From JAWBMQ01 sp038828875 (GTDB taxonomy: Archaea > Nanobdellota > Nanobdellia > Woesearchaeales > JAWBMQ01), in assembly GCA_038828875.1 (NCBI GenBank), contig JAWBMQ010000006.1, positions 1 through 64,000 of the forward strand: a DNA stretch of 64,000 nucleotides, given 5' to 3'. Positions 20,130 to 29,019 of the stretch are shown in pieces (position 1 is the first letter of the stretch; each line of letters begins with the position of its first letter). The position numbers were made by a program, and so were the translations under genes. A model generated the notes under the pieces. That model was not told where the DNA came from. It saw nothing but the letters and a program-made list of their open reading frames with translations, and made no database searches.

Positions 20130-20624
20130 CTAATTCATCCTCCTTTTCTTAATTATTAAATATATCGAAGAAACTATCGTAACCGCAAAAACAGGTAATC
20201 CCAATAAAAACCATTGTGACATTGTTCCCTCTCTTGATCTCTTAACTACCTCCTTATAATAATTGTACTTCGAAATCTCTCTGCTTAAATCAACCCTATC
20301 TTGCACAAATTGCAAATCATTGTACGTTTTTGAACAAATTAACTGATTATTCGATAATGATTTAACTTCTATCTGCATAACTTTATCAAATGGCACATAA
20401 ATCGGATCTTCTAAAGAATATATCTTATAACTATAAACTAAATCTCTCGAACTAACTCTCACCAAATATTTTGTATAAATCAACTCCACATTCCTATAAT
20501 CCCCTTCCACATAAGATATTATACTACAACTCCCCGGATTTATCTTTACATATTTCTCTGAATATACCCTTTGAAAAATTAATAATAAAATCATAAAAAT
20601 CATTAATATTTTATTTATTTTCAT
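20130..20624 (-). CDS. Small secreted one-TM partner protein (paralogue of 6450-6974)
   Basis: The 164-residue protein has a signal sequence (about 1-22) and the motif YVKINPGSCSIISYVEGDY at the start of the mature part. An ICSKTYNDLQF segment follows, then a C-terminal TM helix (about 142-158) and a KKRRMN tail. The match to the 174-residue protein at 6450-6974 runs along the whole extracytoplasmic part and keeps both Cys. It sits between two giant lipoprotein genes, 42 bp after the first and directly abutting the second. No known family is recognised. Repeated pairing with the giants suggests a shared envelope function. Confidence 0.8.
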   Translation of the reverse strand: MKINKILMIFMILLLIFQRVYSEKYVKINPGSCSIISYVEGDYRNVELIYTKYLVRVSSRDLVYSYKIYSLEDPIYVPFDKVMQIEVKSLSNNQLICSKTYNDLQFVQDRVDLSREISKYNYYKEVVKRSREGTMSQWFLLGLPVFAVTIVSSIYLIIKKRRMN

Positions 20625-20666
20625 TCTTCCATTTTTTTGATTTTTTTATTTTTAAATATTTCTTTT

Positions 20667-23600
20667 TTAACTATTTTTTTGCTCTTTTTTTCTAATGAAA
20701 TAAACAAAAATCAAAATAGATAAAATTATAACTAAAGAAATTACTAATAATTTCAAAGATTTATCTTTTTTCCTTATTTCCAATAATGAACTTGATTCTT
20801 TTTTGATATCTTCTTCTGAAGATTTTTCCATATTTTCTGAAATTATTTCAAACTTAACTTCATCAAAATAATCTTTATCACTATTAATTATCCTTTCATT
20901 CATTTCTCTAGAATTTATAACATATTCTTTTTTTACAGAATAATTTTGTTCATCAAAATATGGCTTAACTCTAATTTCTGCTAAATATGTGGAAGGAATT
21001 GGAGGAATATAAAGCTTATTTTCTTCATCTAATTTTTGCACATAAGAATAATTATCAATACCATAATTTTCTAAGAACTTAACTTCTACTAAATAAACAT
21101 CAGAAATCGGCTCTTTTATCAATAATTGAGATTCTGGAAATTCTTTAATCAATTTTCTTCTCATATATTTTAAATAATGTCCATCAAAAGAAATTATTCC
21201 CACTTCGCCTTGTTGTGATTTATTGTAAATAAATGTATATAGTTCATATTTACAAAGATTAGCTTCTAGATATTTTTGACAAGGATATTTATTAAGTGAT
21301 GAGTTTTCTTTATTATTGCAAGATAGTATTGTTAAAAAAGTAATACCCGGAGAAGTTGGATAGCTATATCTACAAAAAAAGTCAATGGAAATATTATCCT
21401 TTATATTATCTTTTACATCACATGGATCTTTTTTTATTATAAAATTAATAGTACATTTATGAATCTTATGAACATTTCCTATTTCTTTATTACCTGTGCG
21501 ATTATTATAATAAAGTAAATTAGTTTTTGCAATTTTTTCAATTTCTTCTTTTTGTGAACTATAGTTCTCAATTATTTTTTTATAGATATTATAAAAATTA
21601 AAATTATCATAATTATTTAAAATTATTTCTTTCCAAAAATCAATGTAATTTAAATATACTTTATCTTTGATTTCTTCTTGTTCATCAATGTTTTGGTTTA
21701 AATTCTTCGTTATATTATTTATATATTCTTTACTTAAAATAGTTTCATCTGTTGTATTATCTAAAAGATCATTGAAAAATGAAGCAATTGAAAAAATTTC
21801 ATTAAAATCATACGGTTCTTTATTAAAAAAAGAGTATGGTATTTCATTAATCTCAAGATCTCTTCCTTCTAAATGAGATAATTTAATTTCTTTTTCATAT
21901 AGTGATTGTTCTTTTTTCAGGTAAAATTCTTCCAAAATAATTTTCTCGATTAGTCGAGCTAATGCTTCATTGACTGAATCTACTGTAGACGGATTCATAA
22001 TTCCTCCATAATTCTCAACTCTTATGTTATCGAAACTAAGATCATAATTACAATTATTTTGAGAAGAAACGTTTGAATTTAAACAAATACCAACATATTG
22101 ATTATTCAATAATTGATGCTTAAGTTCTAAAACAAAATGAGTAAATTCATGTGCCAAAGAAGTAAATAAATATTTATGTAATTGTAAATATGAATTTTTC
22201 AAAATAAACATTTTTCCTTTCCCATCAAATAATCCTGCAACATCTTTTATGTCTACGTTTGGTGCAACAATTACCTCAAAATTAGATCCTTCGGAATTCT
22301 TTATCATTGAATCATCTTTTACTAATTCAGTATAAAAATCGATAACTTGCTCTAAAAAATGATATGTATAAAAGATTGATTCATAATCATTCTTATCAAC
22401 GTTACTATTAAACTTATTTTTGTCTGTAGTAATTATTAAATTAAATTCTACGATATTATTTTCTTTACATTTATAAAATTCAACAGCTTCATTACAAAAA
22501 TTATTGAAACTAATATTAAATAAAACATTATTACTTTTTACAGTATTTATCTCTTTTTCATTTATCCATTTTTTTTCATTAGAATAATTTAATATTGCAT
22601 TGAGTTTATTCAAAAAACGCCTTTGATAAAAAAATCTAATATCTACCTTTTTTCCATTTAAAGAAACATCATATAAAATTAACTTAAAAGTTCCATTAGA
22701 ATCAGTAAGATTACTATACTCTTTTTCATCAACAATAAGTGTAACATTCATATTACTTAATGGAACATCAATCTTTGGAGAAGTTATTCCATCCTTGTTT
22801 AATTTTCCTAGTTTTGCTAACAATTTTCCTTCAACCATTATACTACTTTTAATAACATTTATTTTTCTAGAAATTATTATTCTTTTATAATTGCCTAAAT
22901 AAAGAAATTCAAATGTATGCTCGACTTGATCTTTAATATTTTCTAAATTAACTTCTAAAACAAGTTTCTTATTTTCAAATTTATACCAGTCTGTTTTATC
23001 CTTTATGTTTGCTCCATTAAATTTAATTTCATTGAAAACATTCAAAGCATCTTGTAAAGAATTAACATTATCCCCAAATCCAGTAATATTGAAATTATAA
23101 GAATATTTAGTTTCAAAAATATTTAATTCCTCATTATCCTTTCCTTCTAAAGATAATTCAGCTAAAGAAAAATTAAACTTTTTATGATAAAGGTTATATT
23201 CTCCAATCTCGTATTTTACTATAAGCTCTTCAATAATTTCTGATCTTCCTTTGAAAAGTTCTGAATTTATTTTTTTTTCACATTGAATTATTATTTTTTT
23301 ATCAGTATCATAAGTTATGTTTATCTTATTTAATTCATCCTCAAAAGTAATTCCTTCTTCTAATTTTTTATCTTGATTAATAATTAATTCTTTCTCTTTT
23401 GATTTCAACAAAATTTGAACAGAACTTACATTTTCATCTTCAATCAACTGGATTGTATCATCACAAAATTTAAAAAATTCTTCCGAGGATTTAGGTGTTA
23501 TTTTATATTTTACCTCTTGAACGTTTACATCTTTCTTTTCAATTCTTGCAAAATCGTAATTAGGTCTAGAATAAACGAAACTAAAAAACCTAGAATAAGC

Positions 23601-25277
23601 AACTATTAATCCTAAACATTTTTGATCAAATTTCTTTTCAATAGATTCTAAAACATTTTCTCCAGATGTAACATCTAAAATATCATTTACCAAATTTTCT
23701 GATTTTTTGCAAACATCTACATTTTTATCTTGAATAAACACAAAAGAATATAATAAATAAGGATTCGATATGTTCTTTTTATACGAAACAAATTCAATCA
23801 AATATGAATAATTATTAAAAAATTTTTTATTTTTATTAATAATGTTACAGATATCGTTTTCTACACTACAAGAAATTTCTTTATAAGATCCTATTATTTT
23901 CTTCAAATCTTCTACAGCATTTGATAATTTTTCCTTTTCAGAAAGAGGATAATACAAAACATTTAAAATCGAAGGAAAAATAAAATCATTCAAAGATAAG
24001 AACGTTTCATTGAAGAAATTTTTTATAATGAATTCATCTATATTTTTATCTGAACTTTCAGGAGTTAAATTGATTGTTGGTTTAATATTAGTGCTCACAA
24101 TTTTTAAAGATCTTAAAATTTCTTCATTTCTTGAGCTATCTTTTGTATAATTATTCAAATAATAACTAAAATTTAACAAAAAAGCAACTAACGTTTCATT
24201 GATTTTTCCATTAACAACTAGGTTATCGTAATTAAGCTTAAACAAAAAAAACAAATTCAAATCTTTCAACAGAGAAACTTTTAATTCATTTTTATCAGTA
24301 ATTATTAACAACTTTTGTGCAACAACATTTTCACAATTTTCATAATTCCAATAATATTTTCCAAATATTGTGCTTAAAGATTTTAAATCTTTTATTTGGT
24401 TTTTTTCAAAACATAAAACATTATCATAGTTATATTTTTTAGATTTTTCAGAGATTATTTCTAAAATATTTCTTTCTCTTTCTCCCTCATTACATTTTTT
24501 CTCAAAGGTTCTTTTTAAAGAGTTTAAAGAGAGATCTAAAAAAGATAATAATTCGTTAAGTATTGACAGAGAACTTTCATTATAACAAAGAGTAATTTTT
24601 TCTGATTTCTCAGAATAGAAAAAATTATTAATTAATATCAAAACTTTAAATAGTTCTTGTATTGTCTGTGTCTGTTGAATTTCATTCGAAATTGAAGAAA
24701 CACACTTATCCTTATTTCCATCTTCACGGTTTTTATCCTTTAAATTCTGTAAAGATTTAGGAACAAAAATATGAATTTTGTATACTTTTTGATCTAAAAT
24801 AAAAAATTTAATTAATCTTATATCATTTATATCATTAATATTTTCTGAGTTTTTTTTATTAAGAATACAAATAATAGAATCATCATCACCTAATAAAAGA
24901 TATGTTTTCTCATTACATTTAGAAAAAAGATCAATAATATTATTATTCAAATGATTATTTAATGTTTTAGCCAATTCATTGCAATTAGGAAGGTTCGAAA
25001 TATCTACCGCTTGAATTTTTTCATTATTATTCTGTCCGTTATTATTCTGTTTTTCCTCTTGATTTCCATTATTTACATTTTTATCGCCTTTATCTGTCAA
25101 AGTATCTGTACCTTTAGTAGATGATGAATCAGAGGAAGACATAGAGGTAGGATTCTGATTGGATGTACTTTTATAATTGGGATCTCTTATTATATATGAT
25201 TTTTGTTCTCTAAAGAAACATGAAGAAAATAATAAAAAAAGCATCAAAAAACAAATTATAATAAATTTATTTTTCAT
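20667..25277 (-). CDS. Giant putative lipoprotein 3 with gluzincin-like zinc protease motif
   Basis: The 1536-residue protein begins with a signal sequence ending in FSSC (Cys20) and an Asn/Gln/Ser-rich linker to about 90. It then has the N-terminal region shared with giants 1 and 2: LCYN (about 217), FGKYYWNYEN (about 304) and a Cys-rich segment near 560. A carboxypeptidase-regulatory-like beta domain lies near 800-880. Residues 1043-1047 are HEFTH and residues 1103-1107 are NEALA, the spacing and form of a gluzincin zinc site (HExxH plus Glu). A C-terminal TM helix (about 1508-1527) and a Lys-rich tail follow. It may be a membrane-anchored metalloprotease that processes the neighbouring giant proteins or external targets; that role is inferred. 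It is the first gene of locus B. Confidence 0.82.
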   Translation of the reverse strand: MKNKFIIICFLMLFLLFSSCFFREQKSYIIRDPNYKSTSNQNPTSMSSSDSSSTKGTDTLTDKGDKNVNNGNQEEKQNNNGQNNNEKIQAVDISNLPNCNELAKTLNNHLNNNIIDLFSKCNEKTYLLLGDDDSIICILNKKNSENINDINDIRLIKFFILDQKVYKIHIFVPKSLQNLKDKNREDGNKDKCVSSISNEIQQTQTIQELFKVLILINNFFYSEKSEKITLCYNESSLSILNELLSFLDLSLNSLKRTFEKKCNEGERERNILEIISEKSKKYNYDNVLCFEKNQIKDLKSLSTIFGKYYWNYENCENVVAQKLLIITDKNELKVSLLKDLNLFFLFKLNYDNLVVNGKINETLVAFLLNFSYYLNNYTKDSSRNEEILRSLKIVSTNIKPTINLTPESSDKNIDEFIIKNFFNETFLSLNDFIFPSILNVLYYPLSEKEKLSNAVEDLKKIIGSYKEISCSVENDICNIINKNKKFFNNYSYLIEFVSYKKNISNPYLLYSFVFIQDKNVDVCKKSENLVNDILDVTSGENVLESIEKKFDQKCLGLIVAYSRFFSFVYSRPNYDFARIEKKDVNVQEVKYKITPKSSEEFFKFCDDTIQLIEDENVSSVQILLKSKEKELIINQDKKLEEGITFEDELNKINITYDTDKKIIIQCEKKINSELFKGRSEIIEELIVKYEIGEYNLYHKKFNFSLAELSLEGKDNEELNIFETKYSYNFNITGFGDNVNSLQDALNVFNEIKFNGANIKDKTDWYKFENKKLVLEVNLENIKDQVEHTFEFLYLGNYKRIIISRKINVIKSSIMVEGKLLAKLGKLNKDGITSPKIDVPLSNMNVTLIVDEKEYSNLTDSNGTFKLILYDVSLNGKKVDIRFFYQRRFLNKLNAILNYSNEKKWINEKEINTVKSNNVLFNISFNNFCNEAVEFYKCKENNIVEFNLIITTDKNKFNSNVDKNDYESIFYTYHFLEQVIDFYTELVKDDSMIKNSEGSNFEVIVAPNVDIKDVAGLFDGKGKMFILKNSYLQLHKYLFTSLAHEFTHFVLELKHQLLNNQYVGICLNSNVSSQNNCNYDLSFDNIRVENYGGIMNPSTVDSVNEALARLIEKIILEEFYLKKEQSLYEKEIKLSHLEGRDLEINEIPYSFFNKEPYDFNEIFSIASFFNDLLDNTTDETILSKEYINNITKNLNQNIDEQEEIKDKVYLNYIDFWKEIILNNYDNFNFYNIYKKIIENYSSQKEEIEKIAKTNLLYYNNRTGNKEIGNVHKIHKCTINFIIKKDPCDVKDNIKDNISIDFFCRYSYPTSPGITFLTILSCNNKENSSLNKYPCQKYLEANLCKYELYTFIYNKSQQGEVGIISFDGHYLKYMRRKLIKEFPESQLLIKEPISDVYLVEVKFLENYGIDNYSYVQKLDEENKLYIPPIPSTYLAEIRVKPYFDEQNYSVKKEYVINSREMNERIINSDKDYFDEVKFEIISENMEKSSEEDIKKESSSLLEIRKKDKSLKLLVISLVIILSILIFVYFIRKKEQKNS

Positions 25278-25296
25278 TTAAAAAAATTTTAAGAAA

Positions 25297-25312
25297 GAAT
25301 AATATAAAAATT
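25297..25312 (-). promoter_or_regulatory. TATA box for giant locus B
   Basis: On the minus strand TTTTTATATTATTC is centred about 28 nt before the ATG at 25277. No Shine-Dalgarno precedes that ATG, which fits a leaderless transcript of giant 3, the small protein and giant 2. Confidence 0.45.
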
Positions 25313-25315
25313 TTT

Positions 25316-26260
25316 TTACTCTAATTCGTCTTTTTCCTTCTTATACCTTTTCTTAGATTTTTTAACCTTATCGTTCAATTTCAAAAGATCTATTATTTCT
25401 TTATAACGATTCCTTATTGTAACTTCAGTAACTCCTGCAATCTCTGCAACCTCTCTTTGAGTTCTTTTTTCATTGTTCATTAATGCTGCAACATAAAGTG
25501 CTGCTGCTGCAATTCCTGTCGGACCTCTTCCAGAAGTCAATTCTAAATCTTTTGCTTTTTCTAAAATTTCTACTGCTTGTACTCTAATTTTTGGAGAAAG
25601 TTTTAATGCTGATGCAAATCTATCAATATAATCAACAGGATTGCTAGGAAGAATATTAATACCTAATTCTCTTGTTACAAAACGATATGTTCTTCCAATC
25701 TCTTTCTTATCTATTCCAATTGCATCTGAAATTTCATTTAACGTTCTAGGTACTTCGTTTCTACGACATGCAGCATAAACTGCTCCTGCAACAACTGATT
25801 CCATACTTCTTCCTCTAACTAAACCTTTTTGAACTGCTAAAGTATAAATTCTTGCTGCTTCCTCTTCTACAGATTGTGGTAAATTTAGAGTAGAAGAAAC
25901 TCTTCTTAGTTCAGCTAAAGCTGTTTTTAAATTCCTTTCAATTGCAGTACTAACTCTTTGATGCCATACGCTTATTCTCTGAAAAGTTTTCTTCAACTTT
26001 GGATCTAATCGAGCTAAATCGCTTGCACTTCCGATTTGAGTTCCCAAACCTTTATCATATTGAGTATAAGTTAAAGGACTTCCAGCACGACGACGATCAT
26101 TTTCTTCATCTTCAAATGTTCTCCATTCTTTATCAAAATCAAGCATTTGAGCATCAATAACGAATCCACAATCTCTACAAACTACTTCTCCTTTTTTCAT
26201 ATCGAAAAATAGGTTTGTAGAACCACATTCAGGACATCTTTTGATTTGCTTATTTTGCAT
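25316..26260 (-). CDS. tfb: Transcription initiation factor TFB
   Basis: The 314-residue archaeal TFIIB homologue bridges TBP at the promoter and RNA polymerase. The N-terminal zinc ribbon uses the Cys pairs CPECGSTN and CRDCG (about 9-37). The B-finger/linker follows with FDKEWRTFED. Two cyclin repeats cover about 110-205 and 210-300; the second carries a helix-turn-helix (REVAEIAGVTEVTIRNRYKE) that recognises the BRE. A Lys-rich tail ends the protein. It is monocistronic and divergent from the SRP RNA gene. Length and motifs are normal. Confidence 0.97.
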   Translation of the reverse strand: MQNKQIKRCPECGSTNLFFDMKKGEVVCRDCGFVIDAQMLDFDKEWRTFEDEENDRRRAGSPLTYTQYDKGLGTQIGSASDLARLDPKLKKTFQRISVWHQRVSTAIERNLKTALAELRRVSSTLNLPQSVEEEAARIYTLAVQKGLVRGRSMESVVAGAVYAACRRNEVPRTLNEISDAIGIDKKEIGRTYRFVTRELGINILPSNPVDYIDRFASALKLSPKIRVQAVEILEKAKDLELTSGRGPTGIAAAALYVAALMNNEKRTQREVAEIAGVTEVTIRNRYKEIIDLLKLNDKVKKSKKRYKKEKDELE

Positions 26261-26393
26261 AGTATCACCAACACTAAGTTATTAAAACATAAATTTCATT
26301 ATATCTATTAAAAAATACATAAAAAATTCTCGATAATTTTATAAAATTAATGGAAAACAAAATTTATAAATTTTTCTATTTGAAAAAGAAAAC

Positions 26394-26407
26394 TTTTAAA
26401 AATTTAT
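26394..26407 (+). promoter_or_regulatory. TATA box of the SRP RNA gene
   Basis: TTTTAAAAATTTAT is centred about 22-26 nt upstream of the predicted 5' end of the 7S RNA. A second AT-rich TATA-like element lies at about 26361-26371 and may serve the divergent TFB gene or be an alternative. Confidence 0.45.
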
Positions 26408-26420
26408 GTTTCTTTTTTAG

Positions 26421-26698
26421 AATGAGCTTCCTAGGTCGGCCCTTTAGCCAGGGGTTGTAACCGCAAGGCTTTATGGCGGGACCGAAGCTGGACACGAGGG
26501 GTTGCAATTAGCACCTCTAAGTTTAGCAAAGAATAATGATTAGTCGTCCTATCAGGTCAACTATTTAGTGAACGGGTCAGGTCCGGAAGGAAGCAGCCAT
26601 AAGCTAGATAGTTGATGCAGATAGGGGAGCGGCTATGAATTTTTTGCTAAGCTTATGTGTTGGTTGTGCCTCCAGTGTCCAGCGTGGAAGCTCTTCTT
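26421..26698 (+). ncRNA. ffs: Archaeal SRP (7S) RNA
   Basis: A GC-rich island of about 278 bases in an AT-rich background. It contains the signature domain IV loop GGGTCAGGTCCGGAAGGAAG followed by CAGCC (26573-26597), where SRP54 binds. The 5' end GAGCTTCC and the 3' end GGAAGCTC pair to close helix 1, and the long central part can form the helix 5 arm with the SRP19-binding helix 6 region. It is the scaffold of the signal recognition particle with SRP54 (12862). The exact ends are estimated from the closing helix. Confidence 0.95.
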
Positions 26699-26744
26699 TA
26701 TTTTAAAAAAATTAATAAACTAAAGAATAAGATTAAAATTTACT

Positions 26745-27551
26745 ATGAAAATTTTTGATGTGAAATATGATGAAGATCACGAATTCTTTTTTTTTATTAT
26801 ATTTTGCTTGATCTCTTTCATAATATTATTTTCTTTAGCTATTAGCGAATCTCTGCTTGAAATAAAAATTCATTCTTTAATCGTTGTACTTTTAATCACT
26901 CTTGTTCAAATGCCATTTGCATATCTAATTTTAAAATTTGAAGAATTTCAGGAATTGAAAAATTTTGAACATTGGAAATTACATTATAAAGCTATTGGAT
27001 TGTTCAGTGTGTTCTTTTTTTCAGTAGCATTTGCAAGTGCTTTGATTTTTCTTATGTTTCCTAAAACATCAATCTTTAACGAACAAGATGCTGTAATCAG
27101 AGCAATTAATAATCCAGTAACTGGTAATTTTTATGCTTACTTTAATTATTTTATAAGTATCTTGGCAAATAACTTAAGAGTTTTGTTTATTTCATTATTA
27201 AGTGCAATTTTTGTAGGTGCTGGAAGCTTATTTATTCTGAATTGGAATGCTACTGTTCTTGGCTATGCAATTGGAAGTTTTATTTATGAGCTTATTAGAA
27301 TCAACAATCCTATTTATTATGCATTATTGAAAGGAACTATGAAGTATTTAATTCATGGAATTCCTGAAATTTTAGCTTATGTTATTGGTTCATTTGCAGG
27401 TGGCATTTTATTTACTGCAATAGTTAATCATCACACAGAATCGAAAATTTTTAAAAGAATTGTATTTGACAGCTATAGATTAGTATTAATAAGTATAGTT
27501 TTATTGTTAATAGGTGCGTTAATTGAAACATTTATTACCCCTTTGATTTGA
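26745..27551 (+). CDS. SpoIIM-like multi-pass membrane protein
   Basis: The 268-residue protein has about six TM helices and the conserved core of the SpoIIM (stage II sporulation M, formerly DUF95) family: NNLRVLFISLLSAIFVGAGS, then GTMKYLIHGIPEILAYVIGS. Archaeal members are common and have no proven function; membrane remodelling or partnership with a metallophosphoesterase has been suggested by context. Here it is immediately followed, 2 bp later, by a phosphoesterase gene, and starts 47 bp after the SRP RNA. Confidence 0.85.
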   Translation: MKIFDVKYDEDHEFFFFIIFCLISFIILFSLAISESLLEIKIHSLIVVLLITLVQMPFAYLILKFEEFQELKNFEHWKLHYKAIGLFSVFFFSVAFASALIFLMFPKTSIFNEQDAVIRAINNPVTGNFYAYFNYFISILANNLRVLFISLLSAIFVGAGSLFILNWNATVLGYAIGSFIYELIRINNPIYYALLKGTMKYLIHGIPEILAYVIGSFAGGILFTAIVNHHTESKIFKRIVFDSYRLVLISIVLLLIGALIETFITPLI

Positions 27552-27553
27552 AA

Positions 27554-28117
27554 ATGAAAATCTTAGTTGTTAGTGACACTCATGGCTTAGTACCTAAAGA
27601 AATTGATAAGTTTGATCTAATTATACATTGCGGTGACATAAGTTATTTTGAAGAAGATTTAGGCAAAATTTTGAAAAAATGGGATGCTTTGAATCTGCCA
27701 ATCTTTTTTATTCACGGAAATCATGAAAGTCAAGAAGCAGTTGAATTCTACATGAAAAAGTTGAAGAACTTCAAATTCATTCATAACGAAATTTTAGAGT
27801 TTAATGGAATTATAATTGGAGGCATTGGTGGTGGAGGATTTAGCTATAGTAATCCTGATACAAAAATTTTAGAAGAAAAATTAAAAAAGTTCAATAGAAT
27901 TGATATCTTTGTTACTCATGCTCCTCCATATAATACTTTGTTAGATTTACTTTTTGAAGATCATGTTGGAAATTTAGAATTCAGAAAATTCATAGAAAAA
28001 TACCAACCTAAATTTGCTTTTTCAGGACATTTGCATGAAAATTTTCAAGTCAAAGATAAAATTGGTAATACTATTTTAATTAACCCAGGTTATGAAGGAG
28101 TTGTAATTGAAATTTAA
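27554..28117 (+). CDS. Metallophosphoesterase (calcineurin-like)
   Basis: The 187-residue protein has the full metallophosphoesterase signature: VVSDTHG (D-x-H), HCGDIS (GD), IHGNHE (GNH[ED]), VTHAPP (H) and FSGHLHE (GHxH), which together bind two metal ions. The substrate is unknown. The ATG at 27554 is chosen because upstream in-frame codons overlap the end of the SpoIIM gene. It is co-transcribed with SpoIIM and convergent with the small membrane-protein cluster at 28114. Confidence 0.9.
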   Translation: MKILVVSDTHGLVPKEIDKFDLIIHCGDISYFEEDLGKILKKWDALNLPIFFIHGNHESQEAVEFYMKKLKNFKFIHNEILEFNGIIIGGIGGGGFSYSNPDTKILEEKLKKFNRIDIFVTHAPPYNTLLDLLFEDHVGNLEFRKFIEKYQPKFAFSGHLHENFQVKDKIGNTILINPGYEGVVIEI

Positions 28118-28566
28118 ATACATAAATAGATAATATATGCAGTATTTTGTGCATTTACTATTCTTTTACAAGCTAAAGTATCTAAATCTAATGGTCTACA
28201 TTCTTTTAAATAATCGACACAAATCCCAAAAGGAATATCTAAATTAAATTTTGATAATACTTTTTTTATACTTTCTAAACAATCGCCCCAATCTTTTCCA
28301 TCACATTCAGATTCATATTTTAAAGAATTAAGAAAAGTATCATAATCAATATTCTTTGTTTCTAAATATTTTTCTAATTCTTCATTTTTCAAGAAACCAT
28401 CATTGTTATTCATTAAAGATCTTCCAGATAAATTAAATGAATTCTTATTATTTAAGTAAAATATTATGAAAAACACAAAAGAAATTATCAAAACAACAAC
28501 TACAATAAATTCGTAAAAATTTTTTGATTTTAAGATATTATTATTCATCTTTTGTTTCTTTTTCAT
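28114..28566 (-). CDS. Small one-TM protein of the pilin-like cluster, no known family
   Basis: The 150-residue protein has a short Lys-rich N-terminus, one TM helix (about 20-38) and an extracytoplasmic domain with Cys residues. It ends in YIIYLCI. The last part, a Cys followed by K/E-R/I and a final Y-L-C, resembles the ends of the four neighbouring proteins. It is the last gene of the five-gene cluster. The stop overlaps the convergent phosphoesterase by 4 bp. A minor pilin or pseudopilin-associated role is possible but unproven. Confidence 0.65.
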   Translation of the reverse strand: MKKKQKMNNNILKSKNFYEFIVVVVLIISFVFFIIFYLNNKNSFNLSGRSLMNNNDGFLKNEELEKYLETKNIDYDTFLNSLKYESECDGKDWGDCLESIKKVLSKFNLDIPFGICVDYLKECRPLDLDTLACKRIVNAQNTAYIIYLCI

Positions 28567-28594
28567 ATTACATTTATTAAAAATCTACTAATAT

Positions 28595-29017
28595 TTAAAT
28601 TTTTTTACACAAAAATGTTCTTATTTGTGCTTTTTCTGTTGATGTTATTTCATAACAATTTCCTTGTTTAACTTTCTTCTCATATTCTTTTGGCTCATAA
28701 GAATTTTTTGGCAAGATAAAGAAAACTGGAATTATTTCTTCTAAAGACAAAGAATTAAGTTGCAATTCTAAAATTTGTTTTAGATCATTTATTTTGTTAG
28801 AATCATCTTCCAAACAAAATTTACCATGACATTGCTTTTTTTCGTAAAGTGCTTCTAAAGTACCTAAGGAAATTTGCTTAGATTGCAAAATTTCATCAAT
28901 TTGTTTTATTTCATTATTAGAAGATGGAAAACTAATTCTTCCTAGAAAAAATAATTCAAAAATTATTGAAACAATTACTGTAAAAATTATTAGAAATATA
29001 AAATGTTTCTTTTCCAT
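28595..29017 (-). CDS. Small one-TM protein of the pilin-like cluster, no known family
   Basis: About 140 residues, starting MEKKHFIFLI with one TM helix (about 5-25). The extracytoplasmic part has a C-terminal motif GNCYEIT...FLC. An ATG four codons upstream (29029) overlaps the preceding gene by 10 bp and is an alternative start. The downstream ATG is preferred because the TM helix then follows the usual short basic N-terminus. The C-terminal Cys pair matches the neighbours at 29020, 29683 and 30328. Confidence 0.65.
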   Translation of the reverse strand: MEKKHFIFLIIFTVIVSIIFELFFLGRISFPSSNNEIKQIDEILQSKQISLGTLEALYEKKQCHGKFCLEDDSNKINDLKQILELQLNSLSLEEIIPVFFILPKNSYEPKEYEKKVKQGNCYEITSTEKAQIRTFLCKKI

Positions 29018-29019
29018 CG

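Noticed and set aside
26421..26698. tRNA or rRNA fragment in the GC-rich island
   Set aside because: The GGTCAGGTCCGGAAGGAAGC loop and the closing helix identify it as SRP RNA.
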